Origin: an uncultured Eubacteriales bacterium
Lineage (GTDB): Bacteria > Bacillota > Clostridia > Peptostreptococcales > Anaerovoracaceae
Direction of reading: 5' to 3'
Length of the DNA stretch: 64,000 nucleotides
Assembly: GCA_949285555.1 (NCBI GenBank)
Contig: CASDYG010000002.1
Span: 1-64,000, forward strand
In this document: piece after piece, positions 45,272 through 55,264 of the stretch
Position numbering within the stretch: the first letter of the stretch is position 1
Layout of the letters: each line of letters starts with the position of its first letter
Position numbers and translations under genes: made by a program
The notes under the pieces: generated by a model
The model's input: only the letters and a program-made list of their open reading frames with translations
Told to the model about the DNA's origin: nothing
The model's database searches: none

Positions 45272-45985
45272 CTAAAACATTTGAATTATCTGATAAAATA
45301 CATTCAGGAAAAAAATCATTGAGCTTCTCATGATATTGGATAATGCCCCTGTAAACACAAGTATCATCAAGATAAAAAATCCATTTCGCATGAGGATGTA
45401 ATACCATTCATACTGCCTCAGATTAAAAAGCTGGGTGAGAATGGAAAATCCGTCTAACGGAGGTATAGGCAATAGATTAAAGGTCATTAAAACAAGATTT
45501 ATCGTTACCATGGCCTCCATTATTTTTACAACATAAGGCGCCAGTCCATCAGCATATGCATATCCTTTTTTCATCATCTGGTAATATATGCAAAAGCTAA
45601 TAAATGCGATGATTAAATTAGTAATCACACCCGCTATTGATACTAGAAATTCATAAAGCCTAGGCCTTTTATAACTACTTGGATTTATGGCAACAGGTCT
45701 TCCCCATCCAAAGCCAAGTAAAAAAAGTGATACTAAACCTATTGGGTCAATATGCCTTACCGGATTCAAACTAAGTCTTCCATCAATTTTAGGAGTATTA
45801 TCTCCCAGCCAATATGAAACAAATCCATGTGCCGCCTCATGAAATGACAGCCCTATTAAGATTGCAGGTAATATAATTAACTTTTCTTCCAGCCATAGGC
45901 TGGGACTTCCCCCTGATGCCATTCGTCTTATTATAAAAAAACCTATTAAAAATAATCCCAGTATTAATGTTTTCTTTTTGTTCAT
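45272..45985 (-). CDS. Site-2 protease (M50 family) membrane metalloprotease
   Basis: A membrane protein of about 237 residues of the M50B/YwhC-like group. It has the zinc motif HEAAH in SFHEAAHGFVSYWLGD, the LNPVRHIDPIG segment and the third ligand aspartate in NLLPIPPLDG. It cleaves substrates within the membrane; targets are unknown. The frame opens 14 codons earlier, but the ATG at 45985 has AGGA eight bases upstream. It lies downstream of the cobalamin operon terminator and is convergent with the C69 gene. Confidence 0.88.
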   Translation of the reverse strand: MNKKKTLILGLFLIGFFIIRRMASGGSPSLWLEEKLIILPAILIGLSFHEAAHGFVSYWLGDNTPKIDGRLSLNPVRHIDPIGLVSLFLLGFGWGRPVAINPSSYKRPRLYEFLVSIAGVITNLIIAFISFCIYYQMMKKGYAYADGLAPYVVKIMEAMVTINLVLMTFNLLPIPPLDGFSILTQLFNLRQYEWYYILMRNGFFILMILVFTGALSNIMRSSMIFFLNVFYQIIQMF

Positions 45986-46043
45986 CTGATACATCCTATA
46001 TTTAATTTGCTTTATTACATTATACACTATATATCTGCATATG

Positions 46044-46077
46044 AAAAAATTCAGGCTGAAGCATCTTGCCTCAGCCT
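46044..46077 (-). terminator. Terminator of the cobalamin operon
   Basis: A 10-bp stem (46053-46062 with 46068-46077, one G-U) with a 5-nt loop is followed on the minus strand by six T residues. It is the only clear terminator I see behind the whole hem/cbi run. Confidence 0.8.
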
Positions 46078-46111
46078 TACATACTGTTTAAATTGTAAAT
46101 TAGCATATAAA

Positions 46112-46732
46112 CTACATATTGTACTGTATAGCATTTATTATGGCAGCAGCAATATTGCTTCCACCCTTCCTACCCTTAGCTACAATGGCAGGAACTCCTA
46201 AATCTATTATTCTCTCCTTAGACTCTATAACATTTACAAAGCCTACAGGAACGGCTATTACTGCTACTGGCTTAAATTTACCTTCTTTGTATAATGACTC
46301 TATAGAAAGCAAAGCAGTTGGAGCATTTCCCACAGCCATTATTACTGGCTTATCCAGCTTTGCAGCCTTCTCTACTGCCACAAGCGATCGTGTTACACCT
46401 CTTTCCTTTGCTTTCTTTACAACATCCTCATCAGATACAAATGACAATACCTTGCAGCCCATTTCATCCAGCTTTTTCTTATTTATTCCAGCCTGTCCCA
46501 TTTTTGTATCAGTGACAATATATGCTCCTTTTTTAAGTGCATCCTTTATTGCTTCAACCACTCCTTCAGTAAAATAGAGGCTGTCTGCATATTCAAAATC
46601 AGCAGATGTATGAATACATCTTTTTATAATGGCCTCATATTTTGGGTCTAGCTTTCTGTCACCTAGAATTTCCTGTATTATCTCAAAGCTTCTTTTTTCA
46701 ATATCTCCTGGCTTAATATTTTCAATTTTCAT
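46112..46732 (-). CDS. cbiC: Cobalt-precorrin-8 methylmutase CbiC
   Basis: A 206-residue enzyme that shifts the C11 methyl to C12, forming cobyrinate (cobalt-precorrin-8 to cobyrinate). Recognised by IKRCIHTSADFEYADSL with the catalytic histidine (HTSADF), VTDTKMGQAGINK and the end AVPVGFVNVIESKE...IVAKGRKGGSNIAAA. It is the last gene of the operon, 21 bases after cobO. Confidence 0.95.
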   Translation of the reverse strand: MKIENIKPGDIEKRSFEIIQEILGDRKLDPKYEAIIKRCIHTSADFEYADSLYFTEGVVEAIKDALKKGAYIVTDTKMGQAGINKKKLDEMGCKVLSFVSDEDVVKKAKERGVTRSLVAVEKAAKLDKPVIMAVGNAPTALLSIESLYKEGKFKPVAVIAVPVGFVNVIESKERIIDLGVPAIVAKGRKGGSNIAAAIINAIQYNM

Positions 46733-46753
46733 TAAGTCTTTACCTCTTTAAAA

Positions 46754-47290
46754 TTATTTTTCTATTCCTTTTCTGGCAGGTATGCCCTTATCATATGGAT
46801 GTTTTACCTTATCAATCCTGGATACATAATCAGCAATATCAACAAGTTTATCTGTAGGAACACGACCTGTAATTGCCACCTCTAAATCTTCCGGCTTATT
46901 CTTTAAGAAGTCCAAAAGTGCAGCTTCATCCAGCACGCCTGCTTCTATAGAACCAAGTGCTTCATCTAAAATAAGAAGATTATATCCACCTTCTACAGCT
47001 TTTTCTCCTATTAGCTTAAGCTGGCTATTATTTTCGTCCTTTGTAGCCTGTAGCTCCTCCTTAGTCATCTGGAATGTGAATTTTTTTATAGGCTTACTTC
47101 CCATAATATCTACATTGTCCAGTTCCTTAAGTACCTTTAGTTCATTGCTGCTACCATCTTTTAAAAACTGAGCAAATAGAACCCTTAGTCCGTAACCTAC
47201 GGCTCTAACTGTAAGTCCTACTGCACAGGTGGTCTTTCCTTTTCCATCACCACAATAAATGTGGATAAGCCCTAGCTTGTTATTTGCCAT
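46754..47290 (-). CDS. cobO: Corrinoid adenosyltransferase CobO (BtuR/CobA type)
   Basis: A 178-residue P-loop enzyme that adds the 5'-deoxyadenosyl group of ATP to the cobalt of corrinoids. IYCGDGKGKTTCAVGLTVRA is the modified Walker A; GLRVLFAQFLKDG and NLLILDEALGSIEAG follow. Placing it next to cobQ fits adenosylation before side-chain amidation. GGAGGG precedes the ATG. Confidence 0.95.
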   Translation of the reverse strand: MANNKLGLIHIYCGDGKGKTTCAVGLTVRAVGYGLRVLFAQFLKDGSSNELKVLKELDNVDIMGSKPIKKFTFQMTKEELQATKDENNSQLKLIGEKAVEGGYNLLILDEALGSIEAGVLDEAALLDFLKNKPEDLEVAITGRVPTDKLVDIADYVSRIDKVKHPYDKGIPARKGIEK

Positions 47291-47301
47291 CTCTTCCCTC
47301 C

Positions 47302-48756
47302 TTATTGATTTTTTATAATATCGTGTAGTAAATCCATATTCAGACTTTTTTTCATACCTTCCGCCAAAATGTCATACTGTCTATCCTTATACTGCTGCAT
47401 ATCTACAATTTCCAAATCTTTATCATCCATTCCTTTGGTCCTTAGCAGCGCATCAATAATTACCTTAACATTGTCTACTGTATCAAAGATACCATGAAAA
47501 TAGGTACCATAAACATTTCCATTATTAATAATATTCTTATCTGTGGTGCTTCTTCCCATATGAATTTCATAAGCCTTATAACTCTGGCCTGATAGATTAG
47601 AAAAAATTCCACCTACATTATCAAGCATTCCTTCTGTTGCACGTGTTATCTTTTCTCCTTCAAAGGTAGTTTCTACAGGAAGTAGACCCATTCCTCTCAT
47701 GCTTCCACCAGCTTCTACTCCAAGTGGATCATCCAGCCTCTCTCCTAACATTTGAAATCCACCACATATTCCAAATACAGGCATTTTTTTGCTTGCATGT
47801 TTTAAAATTTGTGCTTCTATTCCGCTTGCCCTGAGCCATTTCAGGTCATCCATAGTATTTTTGCTGCCTGGAATAACCACAAGGTCTGGGTTTCCAAAGT
47901 TTTTAGAAGAAGTTACATAACGAACATTCACCTCATTTATCTGCCTTAAAGCGTTTAAATCTGTAAAATTGGAGATACGGGGCAGTCTAGGTACAGCAAT
48001 ATCTATAAGCTTATCGGAAGATGCCTCAGCCTTAATGTGAGAACTAAGAGAATCCTCTTCATCAATATCAATATCCATGTATGGAACAACACCTATCACC
48101 GGTACTCCCGTAATGTTCTCAAGCTCTCTAAGTCCTGGCTCTAATATGGATAAATCTCCGCGGAATTTATTTATAATAAAACCCTTTACCCTTTTTCGCT
48201 CTTCCTCTGTAAAAAGCTGCATTGTACCTACTAAAGAGCCAAATACTCCTCCCCTATCAATATCACCTACTATGATTACTGGTACATCTGCCATACGTGC
48301 CATGCCCATATTAACGATGTCCTTGTCCCTGAGATTAATTTCCGATGCACTACCTGCACCTTCAAGAATTATGACATCATAATCGGCTGCTAAAGCTTTA
48401 TATGCCTTAAGAGCTTCTTTTGCATAATAGTCTTTTTTAGAGTAATACTGTCTTGCATTATTATTATCTACCACCTTGCCATGTAGTATCACCTGAGAAC
48501 CGTTATCGCTAGATGGCTTGAGCAAAATTGGATTCATGCGTACATCGGGCTTTATTTTACACGCCTCGGCCTGAACGACCTGCGCTCTTCCCATCTCTCC
48601 TCCATCCTCTGTAATGTAGGAATTTAATGCCATATTTTGTGCTTTGAAAGGAGCAACCCTATAACCCTCTGAGTGAAGTATTCTGCAAATGCCAGCAGTT
48701 ATAATACTTTTACCAGCATCTGAGCATGTTCCAAGAACCATCAATCCCTTACTCAT
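47302..48756 (-). CDS. cobQ: Cobyric acid synthase CobQ/CbiP
   Basis: A 484-residue amidotransferase that amidates four side chains of adenosylcobyrinate a,c-diamide using glutamine. The N-terminal dethiobiotin-synthetase-like domain has GTCSDAGKSIITAG. The C-terminal triad glutaminase domain has FGICGGFQMLGE (Cys) and GTYFHGIFD (His). It lies 12 bases after cobD and 11 before cobO. Confidence 0.97.
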   Translation of the reverse strand: MSKGLMVLGTCSDAGKSIITAGICRILHSEGYRVAPFKAQNMALNSYITEDGGEMGRAQVVQAEACKIKPDVRMNPILLKPSSDNGSQVILHGKVVDNNNARQYYSKKDYYAKEALKAYKALAADYDVIILEGAGSASEINLRDKDIVNMGMARMADVPVIIVGDIDRGGVFGSLVGTMQLFTEEERKRVKGFIINKFRGDLSILEPGLRELENITGVPVIGVVPYMDIDIDEEDSLSSHIKAEASSDKLIDIAVPRLPRISNFTDLNALRQINEVNVRYVTSSKNFGNPDLVVIPGSKNTMDDLKWLRASGIEAQILKHASKKMPVFGICGGFQMLGERLDDPLGVEAGGSMRGMGLLPVETTFEGEKITRATEGMLDNVGGIFSNLSGQSYKAYEIHMGRSTTDKNIINNGNVYGTYFHGIFDTVDNVKVIIDALLRTKGMDDKDLEIVDMQQYKDRQYDILAEGMKKSLNMDLLHDIIKNQ

Positions 48757-48768
48757 ATCTCCTCTTTT

Positions 48769-49854
48769 CTATATGCAGGCCTTAATAGCCTCTATTAGCT
48801 TTTTGTTTTCATTTCTATTAAATACAGCCGTGCGATAAAAATCCTCACTAAGTCCTATGAAATTTGCACAGCTTCTGATTAATATACCTTCATTTATAAG
48901 CTTTTCTTGCAGGCTAATTGGACCTTTAAATAAAATGAAATTACCACTTCCCTCAAATGGTATAATGCCTTCTATTTCTGCAAGCTTCTCCATTAAAAAG
49001 GCTTTTTCTACAGCAATATTTTGCTGAGTCTTTTTCACATGCTCATCATATTCACTCATGACAGACTCTCCAACCAGCTGTGCTACAGTAGATACCGACC
49101 ATGGCGGAATATATTTTTTCAGGCTGCTTATCAGCGCTTTATTTTTTGACATGCAATAGCCAAGCCTGATTCCTGCCATTGAAAAAATCTTAGTTGTCGC
49201 CTTTATTATTAACACCCACTCACTTGTAAGAGCATGCTCATTTATTTTTTTCTCGTCTATGTTAGTAAATTCAATGAAGCAGTGATCAATAATGAGAAAA
49301 ATTTTATTTTTTTCACACCAATCAATCAGTTCAAAAAGTCTTTCTGAATCTACAACTGTACCTGTGGGATTATTAGGATTACATAGAAAGAGAGCATCAT
49401 ATTCAGGACCTTTTACCTCATTTATCAGCTCTGCTATTGCAGTTTCAAGGGAAAAACCATATTCTTCCTTTAAATAAAACTTATCTACCTTGCATCCATA
49501 AAGGCTTGCGGCCTTTTCATATTCAGAAAAAGTTGGAGCAAAGGCAAGTATTTTCTGCCATTTTAAGGCAGGAAAAAGAGAATATATAATCTGGCTTGCA
49601 CCATTGCTACAAGCTATGTTATCAGTAGACAGGCTATCTATCCTATGTACCTGTAAAATACTTTTAGCTAATCTGCTATATTGGTAGTCAGGATAAACAG
49701 AAAGCTCCTTTGCTGTTAGCTGTTTAAGCCTTTTTTCTCCTGCTTTTCCCATACCTAATGGATTAATATTAATTGAGAAATCTAGTAGCTCCTTTCCAGA
49801 AAGCTCTTCGTAAATATTTCCCCCATGATCATATTTGCTATTTTCTATATACAC
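48769..49854 (-). CDS. cobD: L-threonine-O-3-phosphate decarboxylase CobD
   Basis: A 361-residue PLP enzyme of the histidinol-phosphate aminotransferase fold. In cobalamin synthesis such enzymes produce (R)-1-amino-2-propanol phosphate for CbiB. Evidence: ININPLGMGK near the N-terminus, CSNGASQIIYSLF, CNPNNPTGT, and the PLP lysine in KATTKIFSMAGIRLGY. Assignment over a general aminotransferase rests on position between cbiB and cobQ. Confidence 0.9.
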   Translation of the reverse strand: MYIENSKYDHGGNIYEELSGKELLDFSININPLGMGKAGEKRLKQLTAKELSVYPDYQYSRLAKSILQVHRIDSLSTDNIACSNGASQIIYSLFPALKWQKILAFAPTFSEYEKAASLYGCKVDKFYLKEEYGFSLETAIAELINEVKGPEYDALFLCNPNNPTGTVVDSERLFELIDWCEKNKIFLIIDHCFIEFTNIDEKKINEHALTSEWVLIIKATTKIFSMAGIRLGYCMSKNKALISSLKKYIPPWSVSTVAQLVGESVMSEYDEHVKKTQQNIAVEKAFLMEKLAEIEGIIPFEGSGNFILFKGPISLQEKLINEGILIRSCANFIGLSEDFYRTAVFNRNENKKLIEAIKACI

Positions 49855-49866
49855 CTTATCTCCATT

Positions 49867-50865
49867 TTAAGTTAATAGCGTCCTTAATATACATATTGAC
49901 ATTGTGAATATCATTGCAATAATGCTGGATACTATCATAATTTTCTGAGTTAAATATAAATGCTTTTCCTCTATTGCTTCTATCTCATCTCCTAGAGCTG
50001 CCTTTTCATAAAGCTTGCCAAAATAATATGCATTTCCTCCAAGCCTTATTCCCAGCGCTCCTGCTACAGCTGACTCTGGATAGCCGCTGTTTGGGCTTAA
50101 ATGTTTTGTTGCATCTCTTTGTATTATATAAACGCCTCTCTTACCACTCAGCCTATATACCATACCCTCTTTTCCAACGATTATGTAAAATACCTTTACC
50201 ATAATTGTAGCTATAATCATAAAAATTGCTGTTAATCTTGCTGGTATAAAGTTAAACAAGTCATCTAATCTTGCAGAAGCCCTGCCTAAATATAAAAACC
50301 TATCATCTTTATAGCCTATCATTGAATCAAGAGTGTTTACAGCCTTGTAAGCAACACATAATGGAAGTCCTCCTATGGCAAAATAAAAAAGTGGAGCAAC
50401 AATTCCATCGGATGTATTTTCTGCTAAAGTCTCAATAGTAGCCTTTATGATTTCTCTTTTGCTAAGCCTGGATGTGTCCCTTCCTACAATCATAGATAGA
50501 GCTTTTCTACCGTCATCGATTGATTTTTCCATTGCATTACATATCCTGGTCTTTTCCCTGGCTAATGTACGAGTGCAAAGACACTGAAATAAAAGAATGG
50601 TAAAAAAGATATAGTAACCATAAATAAAATATAGCTTTAAGAATTTTAAGGCAAAAAATGTAATGAGCCAGCTTGATCCTACGACTAAAATCCAAAGTAT
50701 TATGCCTAGAATAATAAGTCCTTTGTCATCATTTGAAATCTTTCTCGCAAGTCTCTCAAGTATCCCTATTAGCTTCCCTATATAGACAACAAAATGAGGC
50801 ACTCTGTTTAAGTCAGGAATAATAATATCCATAGCAAATGCAATTGTAGTAGCAATCCATATCAC
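49867..50865 (-). CDS. cbiB: Adenosylcobinamide-phosphate synthase CbiB
   Basis: A 332-residue membrane protein with several helices that joins aminopropanol phosphate to adenosylcobyric acid. Family pattern: DIIIPDLNRVPHFVVYIGK, IKATIETLAENTSDGIVAPLFYF (ETLAENTSDG), YKAVNTLDSMIGYK, ARLDDLFNFIPARLTA and SPNSGYPESAVAGAL. Its ATG overlaps the cbiA stop by four bases. Confidence 0.96.
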   Translation of the reverse strand: MIWIATTIAFAMDIIIPDLNRVPHFVVYIGKLIGILERLARKISNDDKGLIILGIILWILVVGSSWLITFFALKFLKLYFIYGYYIFFTILLFQCLCTRTLAREKTRICNAMEKSIDDGRKALSMIVGRDTSRLSKREIIKATIETLAENTSDGIVAPLFYFAIGGLPLCVAYKAVNTLDSMIGYKDDRFLYLGRASARLDDLFNFIPARLTAIFMIIATIMVKVFYIIVGKEGMVYRLSGKRGVYIIQRDATKHLSPNSGYPESAVAGALGIRLGGNAYYFGKLYEKAALGDEIEAIEEKHLYLTQKIMIVSSIIAMIFTMSICILRTLLT

Positions 50866-52253
50866 TGGCCCTTCTCCTTATTATTCCTCTCTTTTTTGTA
50901 CTGCTGACATAGATCTAAGAAACCCTGTGCAATCTGCTTTTCCCCCACAAAATGAAAGTGTCCATAGCTAGCAAAAAGTCTATTAGAATAAAATCCCATA
51001 TCCCAGCTTCTCTTTCCTTTTCGTGCCAACAGGATATTCCCGTAGTCATTTGTACTACTGTAGTGGAATTCATGGCATTTTGCTGCCTTGTCAGTGGAAA
51101 AAAGAGGATTAACATCCTTTGCTACCACTTCCTTATATCCGAAGCGATCAAGCCTATTTTCCATTTTAAACACAGAGGGCAAAAGGTCCACCATTTTATA
51201 AGAATTTTCATTTACAGTAATCTCTTTACCCAAATACATGAAACCACCACATTCAGCAAAAATCGGCATTGCAGCTTCGTGTGCGGTTCTGATTGAATGA
51301 ATCATACTTTGATTGCTAGAAAGCTTATCTGCAAACAGCTCTGGATATCCTCCGCCGAAAATGATGCCATCCATATCTGCAGGAATGTACTTATCCTTTA
51401 AAGGTGAAAAATATGTTATATTGCATCCGCTATTTTCCAATAAATCAATTGCACTACTATAATAGAAATTAAAGGCCTCATCATATGCAACAGCTAGATT
51501 AATACCTTTATAGCTTGTATGAAGTACAGGTGCACTTTCTATCTTTACATTCTCCGCCGCACTGGCAACAGCCAGAATTTCATCTATATCAAGACTTTCA
51601 ATAGCATTCATCCCCAAACACTTAAGCCTATTATCCATATCTGTATATTCATGGGTCATTTTAAGCCCCAGGTGTCTACTTGAAATTTCTGCCTGGCTTA
51701 CATGTTCCATATAACCAAGCACCTTAATGTCTAGCGACTGTTCAATAGTATTCTTGTATGTAGGATACATCATCCTGCTACAATTATTTAAAATAACACC
51801 CTTCAACTTATTTTCATGAAGGTTTATAAATCCAGTTATAGTGGCTAAAATGCTATGTGCCACACCCTTCACATTGACCACCAAAATAGCTGGCGTAGAT
51901 GTTTCTAATGAGATATGATTGGCAGAGTAACTATCGTCCTCAAAGGTTTTTCCATCGTACATGCCCATTACACCTTCAATAATTGCCACATCTCCTTTGG
52001 AACCATAATAAGAAAGCACTCTCCTTACAGCATCAAATCCCATAAGGTAGCCATCTAGGTTATGACTATCTATTCCAAGTGCCTGCTTATGAAACATAGG
52101 ATCAATATAGTCCGGACCACACTTAAACGCTACTGGCTTTTTGCCCTTTATAGTCAGGGCTTTAAGTAGTGCAGTGGTGATGGTTGTTTTGCCACACCCT
52201 GATCCTGTTCCTACTATCATAAGCCTAGGCAGATTACTATTTTTATCACCCAT
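50862..52253 (-). CDS. cbiA: Cobyrinic acid a,c-diamide synthase CbiA
   Basis: A 463-residue glutamine amidotransferase amidating the a and c carboxylates of cobyrinate. Walker A-like GTGSGCGKTTITTAL lies in the N-terminal domain. The C-terminal glutaminase has GGGYPELFADKL, the nucleophile in AECGGFMYLGK and HEFHYSS. It starts 12 bases after cbiET. Confidence 0.97.
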   Translation of the reverse strand: MGDKNSNLPRLMIVGTGSGCGKTTITTALLKALTIKGKKPVAFKCGPDYIDPMFHKQALGIDSHNLDGYLMGFDAVRRVLSYYGSKGDVAIIEGVMGMYDGKTFEDDSYSANHISLETSTPAILVVNVKGVAHSILATITGFINLHENKLKGVILNNCSRMMYPTYKNTIEQSLDIKVLGYMEHVSQAEISSRHLGLKMTHEYTDMDNRLKCLGMNAIESLDIDEILAVASAAENVKIESAPVLHTSYKGINLAVAYDEAFNFYYSSAIDLLENSGCNITYFSPLKDKYIPADMDGIIFGGGYPELFADKLSSNQSMIHSIRTAHEAAMPIFAECGGFMYLGKEITVNENSYKMVDLLPSVFKMENRLDRFGYKEVVAKDVNPLFSTDKAAKCHEFHYSSTNDYGNILLARKGKRSWDMGFYSNRLFASYGHFHFVGEKQIAQGFLDLCQQYKKERNNKEKGQ

Positions 52254-52265
52254 CTAGGTCTCCTG

Positions 52266-53582
52266 TTATTCCATGTTTTCTTCTGCTACTTCATCAGGCT
52301 GCTTTTGACATTTAATCAAAAATATTGGATTTTCCCCCATCATCATAGTATACTTACCAACTTGCTTATCTTTTCCCACCGAAAGACTCACCACTTCATA
52401 TGAAAGTTTTTGAGCCTTAACTACTCTCATAGCTTCTGCCAAGCTTTCTAAAGCAATGGTAGTTATTACAAGTTTTACCTGTGGGTTCTTATCTGTTGCA
52501 GCCTTTACAATAGCTTCCATATTTCCCTTGGTTCCACCGATAAACACTCTATCTGGAGCTGGAAGCTCTGACAGTGCCTCTGGAGCCATTCCATGGATTA
52601 CTTTTATATTATATGCTCCCAGTTTTTTTCTGTTAGCTTCAATGAGTTCTACAGCCTTTTCATTATATTCTGTAGCATATAGGTACCCCCTGTTACACCT
52701 TCTTGCAAGTGCGACGGAGACCCCTCCGGTGCCAGCTCCCACATCCCAAACTGTATGAGTAGGCTCAATATCCAATAGATCTGCACTTAAGTTTCGTACC
52801 ATTTCCTTTGTAATTGGTACTCTATCCCTTATAAAATCATCATCCTTAGGAACATAATGTGGATTTACATAATGTTCATTATTGACAAGTATGACTGCTG
52901 GAGACTTAATCTCATAGTTTAAAGCCTCCTTAAGACTACATTTGATTATTCTTTCATCTTCCATAGTCAGTCTTTCACCAATGACTACTTCCAATTGTTC
53001 AAATCCAGCTTTTTCAAGCTTTTCAAGCAACAGATTTGGAGAATCCTTGCCACCAGTAAGAAAAAACACCTTTTTGTTGTAGCTCACGAGAGCTTCTACA
53101 GCAAGCTCACGTCCATGTGCAGATGCAAGAATCCAGCTTTCATATCCTTCACCTATCTGACTAGCCAGGTACTGAAAGCTGGAGATTCCTGGTATGAGCT
53201 CCACAATATCTTTTGCATTATGTTGAAGCTTTTTGTCACCAGATTCTATCAGACTTCTTTTTTCCTCATCACAATCTAAGCGTGAAATACAGGCTGATGA
53301 ATTTACAAATCCATATTTTTTTAAAGTAGTGGCAATACTGTAAAATCCCACATCTCCTGATGCCAGGATCGCAATATGCTTAAGCCCGTTTTCCCTGCTT
53401 TGCGTTATACATTCAAGCTGCTGTGATATAGACATTTTTTTAACCTTTATACCCATGTCACAAAGCTCTGTTGGTCCTTCAACGGAAGAAATCACAATGT
53501 CAGCTTCCTTTAGAACTTGAATGCCTCGCTGAGTATAAAGATCCAAAGAATGAGGTCCGCCCCCCACTACACTAATTAACAT
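52266..53582 (-). CDS. cbiET: CbiE-CbiT fusion: cobalt-precorrin-7 C5- and precorrin-6B C15-methyltransferase/decarboxylase
   Basis: A 438-residue bifunctional enzyme (CobL-like). The N-terminal part (1 to about 230) is a tetrapyrrole methylase starting ISVVGGGPHSLDLYT with IAILASGDVGFYSI. The C-terminal part (about 245-430) is a Rossmann methyltransferase with FIRDRVPITKEMVR and VWDVGAGTGGVSVALAR. It methylates C5 and C15 and decarboxylates the C12 acetate. The stop of cbiX and its start overlap by one base. Confidence 0.95.
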   Translation of the reverse strand: MLISVVGGGPHSLDLYTQRGIQVLKEADIVISSVEGPTELCDMGIKVKKMSISQQLECITQSRENGLKHIAILASGDVGFYSIATTLKKYGFVNSSACISRLDCDEEKRSLIESGDKKLQHNAKDIVELIPGISSFQYLASQIGEGYESWILASAHGRELAVEALVSYNKKVFFLTGGKDSPNLLLEKLEKAGFEQLEVVIGERLTMEDERIIKCSLKEALNYEIKSPAVILVNNEHYVNPHYVPKDDDFIRDRVPITKEMVRNLSADLLDIEPTHTVWDVGAGTGGVSVALARRCNRGYLYATEYNEKAVELIEANRKKLGAYNIKVIHGMAPEALSELPAPDRVFIGGTKGNMEAIVKAATDKNPQVKLVITTIALESLAEAMRVVKAQKLSYEVVSLSVGKDKQVGKYTMMMGENPIFLIKCQKQPDEVAEENME

Positions 53583-53944
53583 TATTCGAAAATCCTATCC
53601 TTTAAAATTTCTGCAAGTCGTCTATCTGCACCTAAGGTTTTTCCCATGGTAACCTTGATATCCGGATATTCTGCAAGTAGCTCGGATATTTCATTTGGTA
53701 TATCTTCTTTTATATGAATTCCTTCAAATAAAAAGTATGGAACAACCTTAATCTCATCGACTCCCATCTTCACTAATTTATCAACTGTTTTAGCAATGTT
53801 AGGTTCACAAAGCTCCATATAGGCTATTTCCACAGGTGTCTCTGATAAATCAACCATATCCTTTACCATAGATACCACCGTCTCAATTGTATCCACCGTA
53901 CTTTTTACCCTGCTTCCATGCGCTAAAATCATAATTCCTTTCAT
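53582..53944 (-). CDS. cbiX: Sirohydrochlorin cobaltochelatase, short form (CbiX-S)
   Basis: A 120-residue single-domain chelatase that would insert cobalt (or another metal) into sirohydrochlorin. The metal-binding histidines are in ILAHGSR near the N-terminus and FEGIHIKEDIP in the middle. Its size is that of the short form, which acts as a homodimer. The operon context supports cobalt over iron (SirB). It is separated from hemL by 63 bp. Confidence 0.9.
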   Translation of the reverse strand: MKGIMILAHGSRVKSTVDTIETVVSMVKDMVDLSETPVEIAYMELCEPNIAKTVDKLVKMGVDEIKVVPYFLFEGIHIKEDIPNEISELLAEYPDIKVTMGKTLGADRRLAEILKDRIFE

Positions 53945-54007
53945 AACTGCCTCCTTAGTTCAATTTTTCAGTAGCAACAAACTGAACCGAAGCTTTTCAT
54001 TCTCACC

Positions 54008-55264
54008 TTAATAAATAGTATCAATAAACTTTTTTATATGCTCATCATTATGAGCATTGCATAAGAATATAGCTTCAAATTGTGATGGAGCCATATATAT
54101 GCCCGAGTTTATCAATTTAATGAAGTTTTCATTAAATCTATCTATGTTCGATCTAACAGCATCATCATATGAAGCAACGTCACCTTCCTGATGAAATATT
54201 GTTAGAATGGAACCCACTTGGTTTACGGTGCAAGGGCCTTTTGCACGAAGGCTCTTTGCAAACTTCTCTCCTAAATTATTTATATATTGATAAATTTGAG
54301 GATTATCAAGTAACTGGGTTAGGGTTGCAATTCCTGCTGCCATTGCTATTGGATTTCCAGATAAAGTACCTGCTTGATATACCTTGCCTAATGGACTCAC
54401 ACATGACATGATATCCTTTCTACCGCCATAGGCACCAACAGGCATACCTCCTCCGATAATTTTTCCATAGCACACTAAATCAGGCTCTACTTTGTAATAC
54501 TGTGCAGCACCTCCAAAAGAAAGTCTAAAGCCTGTTATAACCTCATCAAATATAAGAAGCGTACCATGCTTGTCACATAGCCTTCTCAGTCCTTGCAGGA
54601 AACCCTCTTTCGGTGGTATAACTCCCATATTTGCAGCCACTGGCTCCAAAATAATAGCAGCTACTTCACCATTATTAGCTTCAAGCAGCTCACTTACCAT
54701 ATCTAAATCATTAAATCTGGCAGTAAGCGTATCCTTGGCAGCACCACGAGTAACACCCTTACTATCCGGGCTTCCAAAAGTCATAGCTCCTGAGCCTGAC
54801 TGTACTAAAAGGCTATCGCTATGTCCATGATAGCAGCCCACAAACTTAATAATTTTTTCCTTGCTTGTATAGCCTCTTGCAGCCCTGATTGCACTCATAA
54901 CAGCTTCTGTTCCAGAGCTTACCATACGAATCATTTCTACCCATTTTATATTTGAGCATATTAGCTCTGCAAGCTCCACCTCAGCCTTGGTACAAGCTCC
55001 AAAGCTCAGACCTTTTTCTGCTGCTGATATAACTGCTTTTCTAACCAGTTCATGATTATGGCCTAAAATCATAGGTCCCCAGGATCCTACAAAATCTATA
55101 TATGAATTATCATCCTCATCATATATATAGGCACCTTCTGCCTTAGTTATAAATGGAGGATTCATATTTATACTTCCAAAAGCGCGAACAGGACTATTTA
55201 CTCCACCAGGAAGAACACGTCTTGCCCTTTCAAAATATTTTTCTGATAAAGTTAGATTCATCAT
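54008..55264 (-). CDS. hemL: Glutamate-1-semialdehyde 2,1-aminomutase
   Basis: A 418-residue PLP enzyme that makes 5-aminolevulinate from glutamate-1-semialdehyde. Motifs: FERARRVLPGGVNSPVRAFG, MVSSGTEAVMSAIRAARG, CYHGHSDS, FDEVITGFR and the PLP lysine in YGKIIGGGMPVGAYGG. Its start overlaps the hemB stop by four bases; a second ATG follows immediately. Confidence 0.97.
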   Translation of the reverse strand: MMNLTLSEKYFERARRVLPGGVNSPVRAFGSINMNPPFITKAEGAYIYDEDDNSYIDFVGSWGPMILGHNHELVRKAVISAAEKGLSFGACTKAEVELAELICSNIKWVEMIRMVSSGTEAVMSAIRAARGYTSKEKIIKFVGCYHGHSDSLLVQSGSGAMTFGSPDSKGVTRGAAKDTLTARFNDLDMVSELLEANNGEVAAIILEPVAANMGVIPPKEGFLQGLRRLCDKHGTLLIFDEVITGFRLSFGGAAQYYKVEPDLVCYGKIIGGGMPVGAYGGRKDIMSCVSPLGKVYQAGTLSGNPIAMAAGIATLTQLLDNPQIYQYINNLGEKFAKSLRAKGPCTVNQVGSILTIFHQEGDVASYDDAVRSNIDRFNENFIKLINSGIYMAPSQFEAIFLCNAHNDEHIKKFIDTIY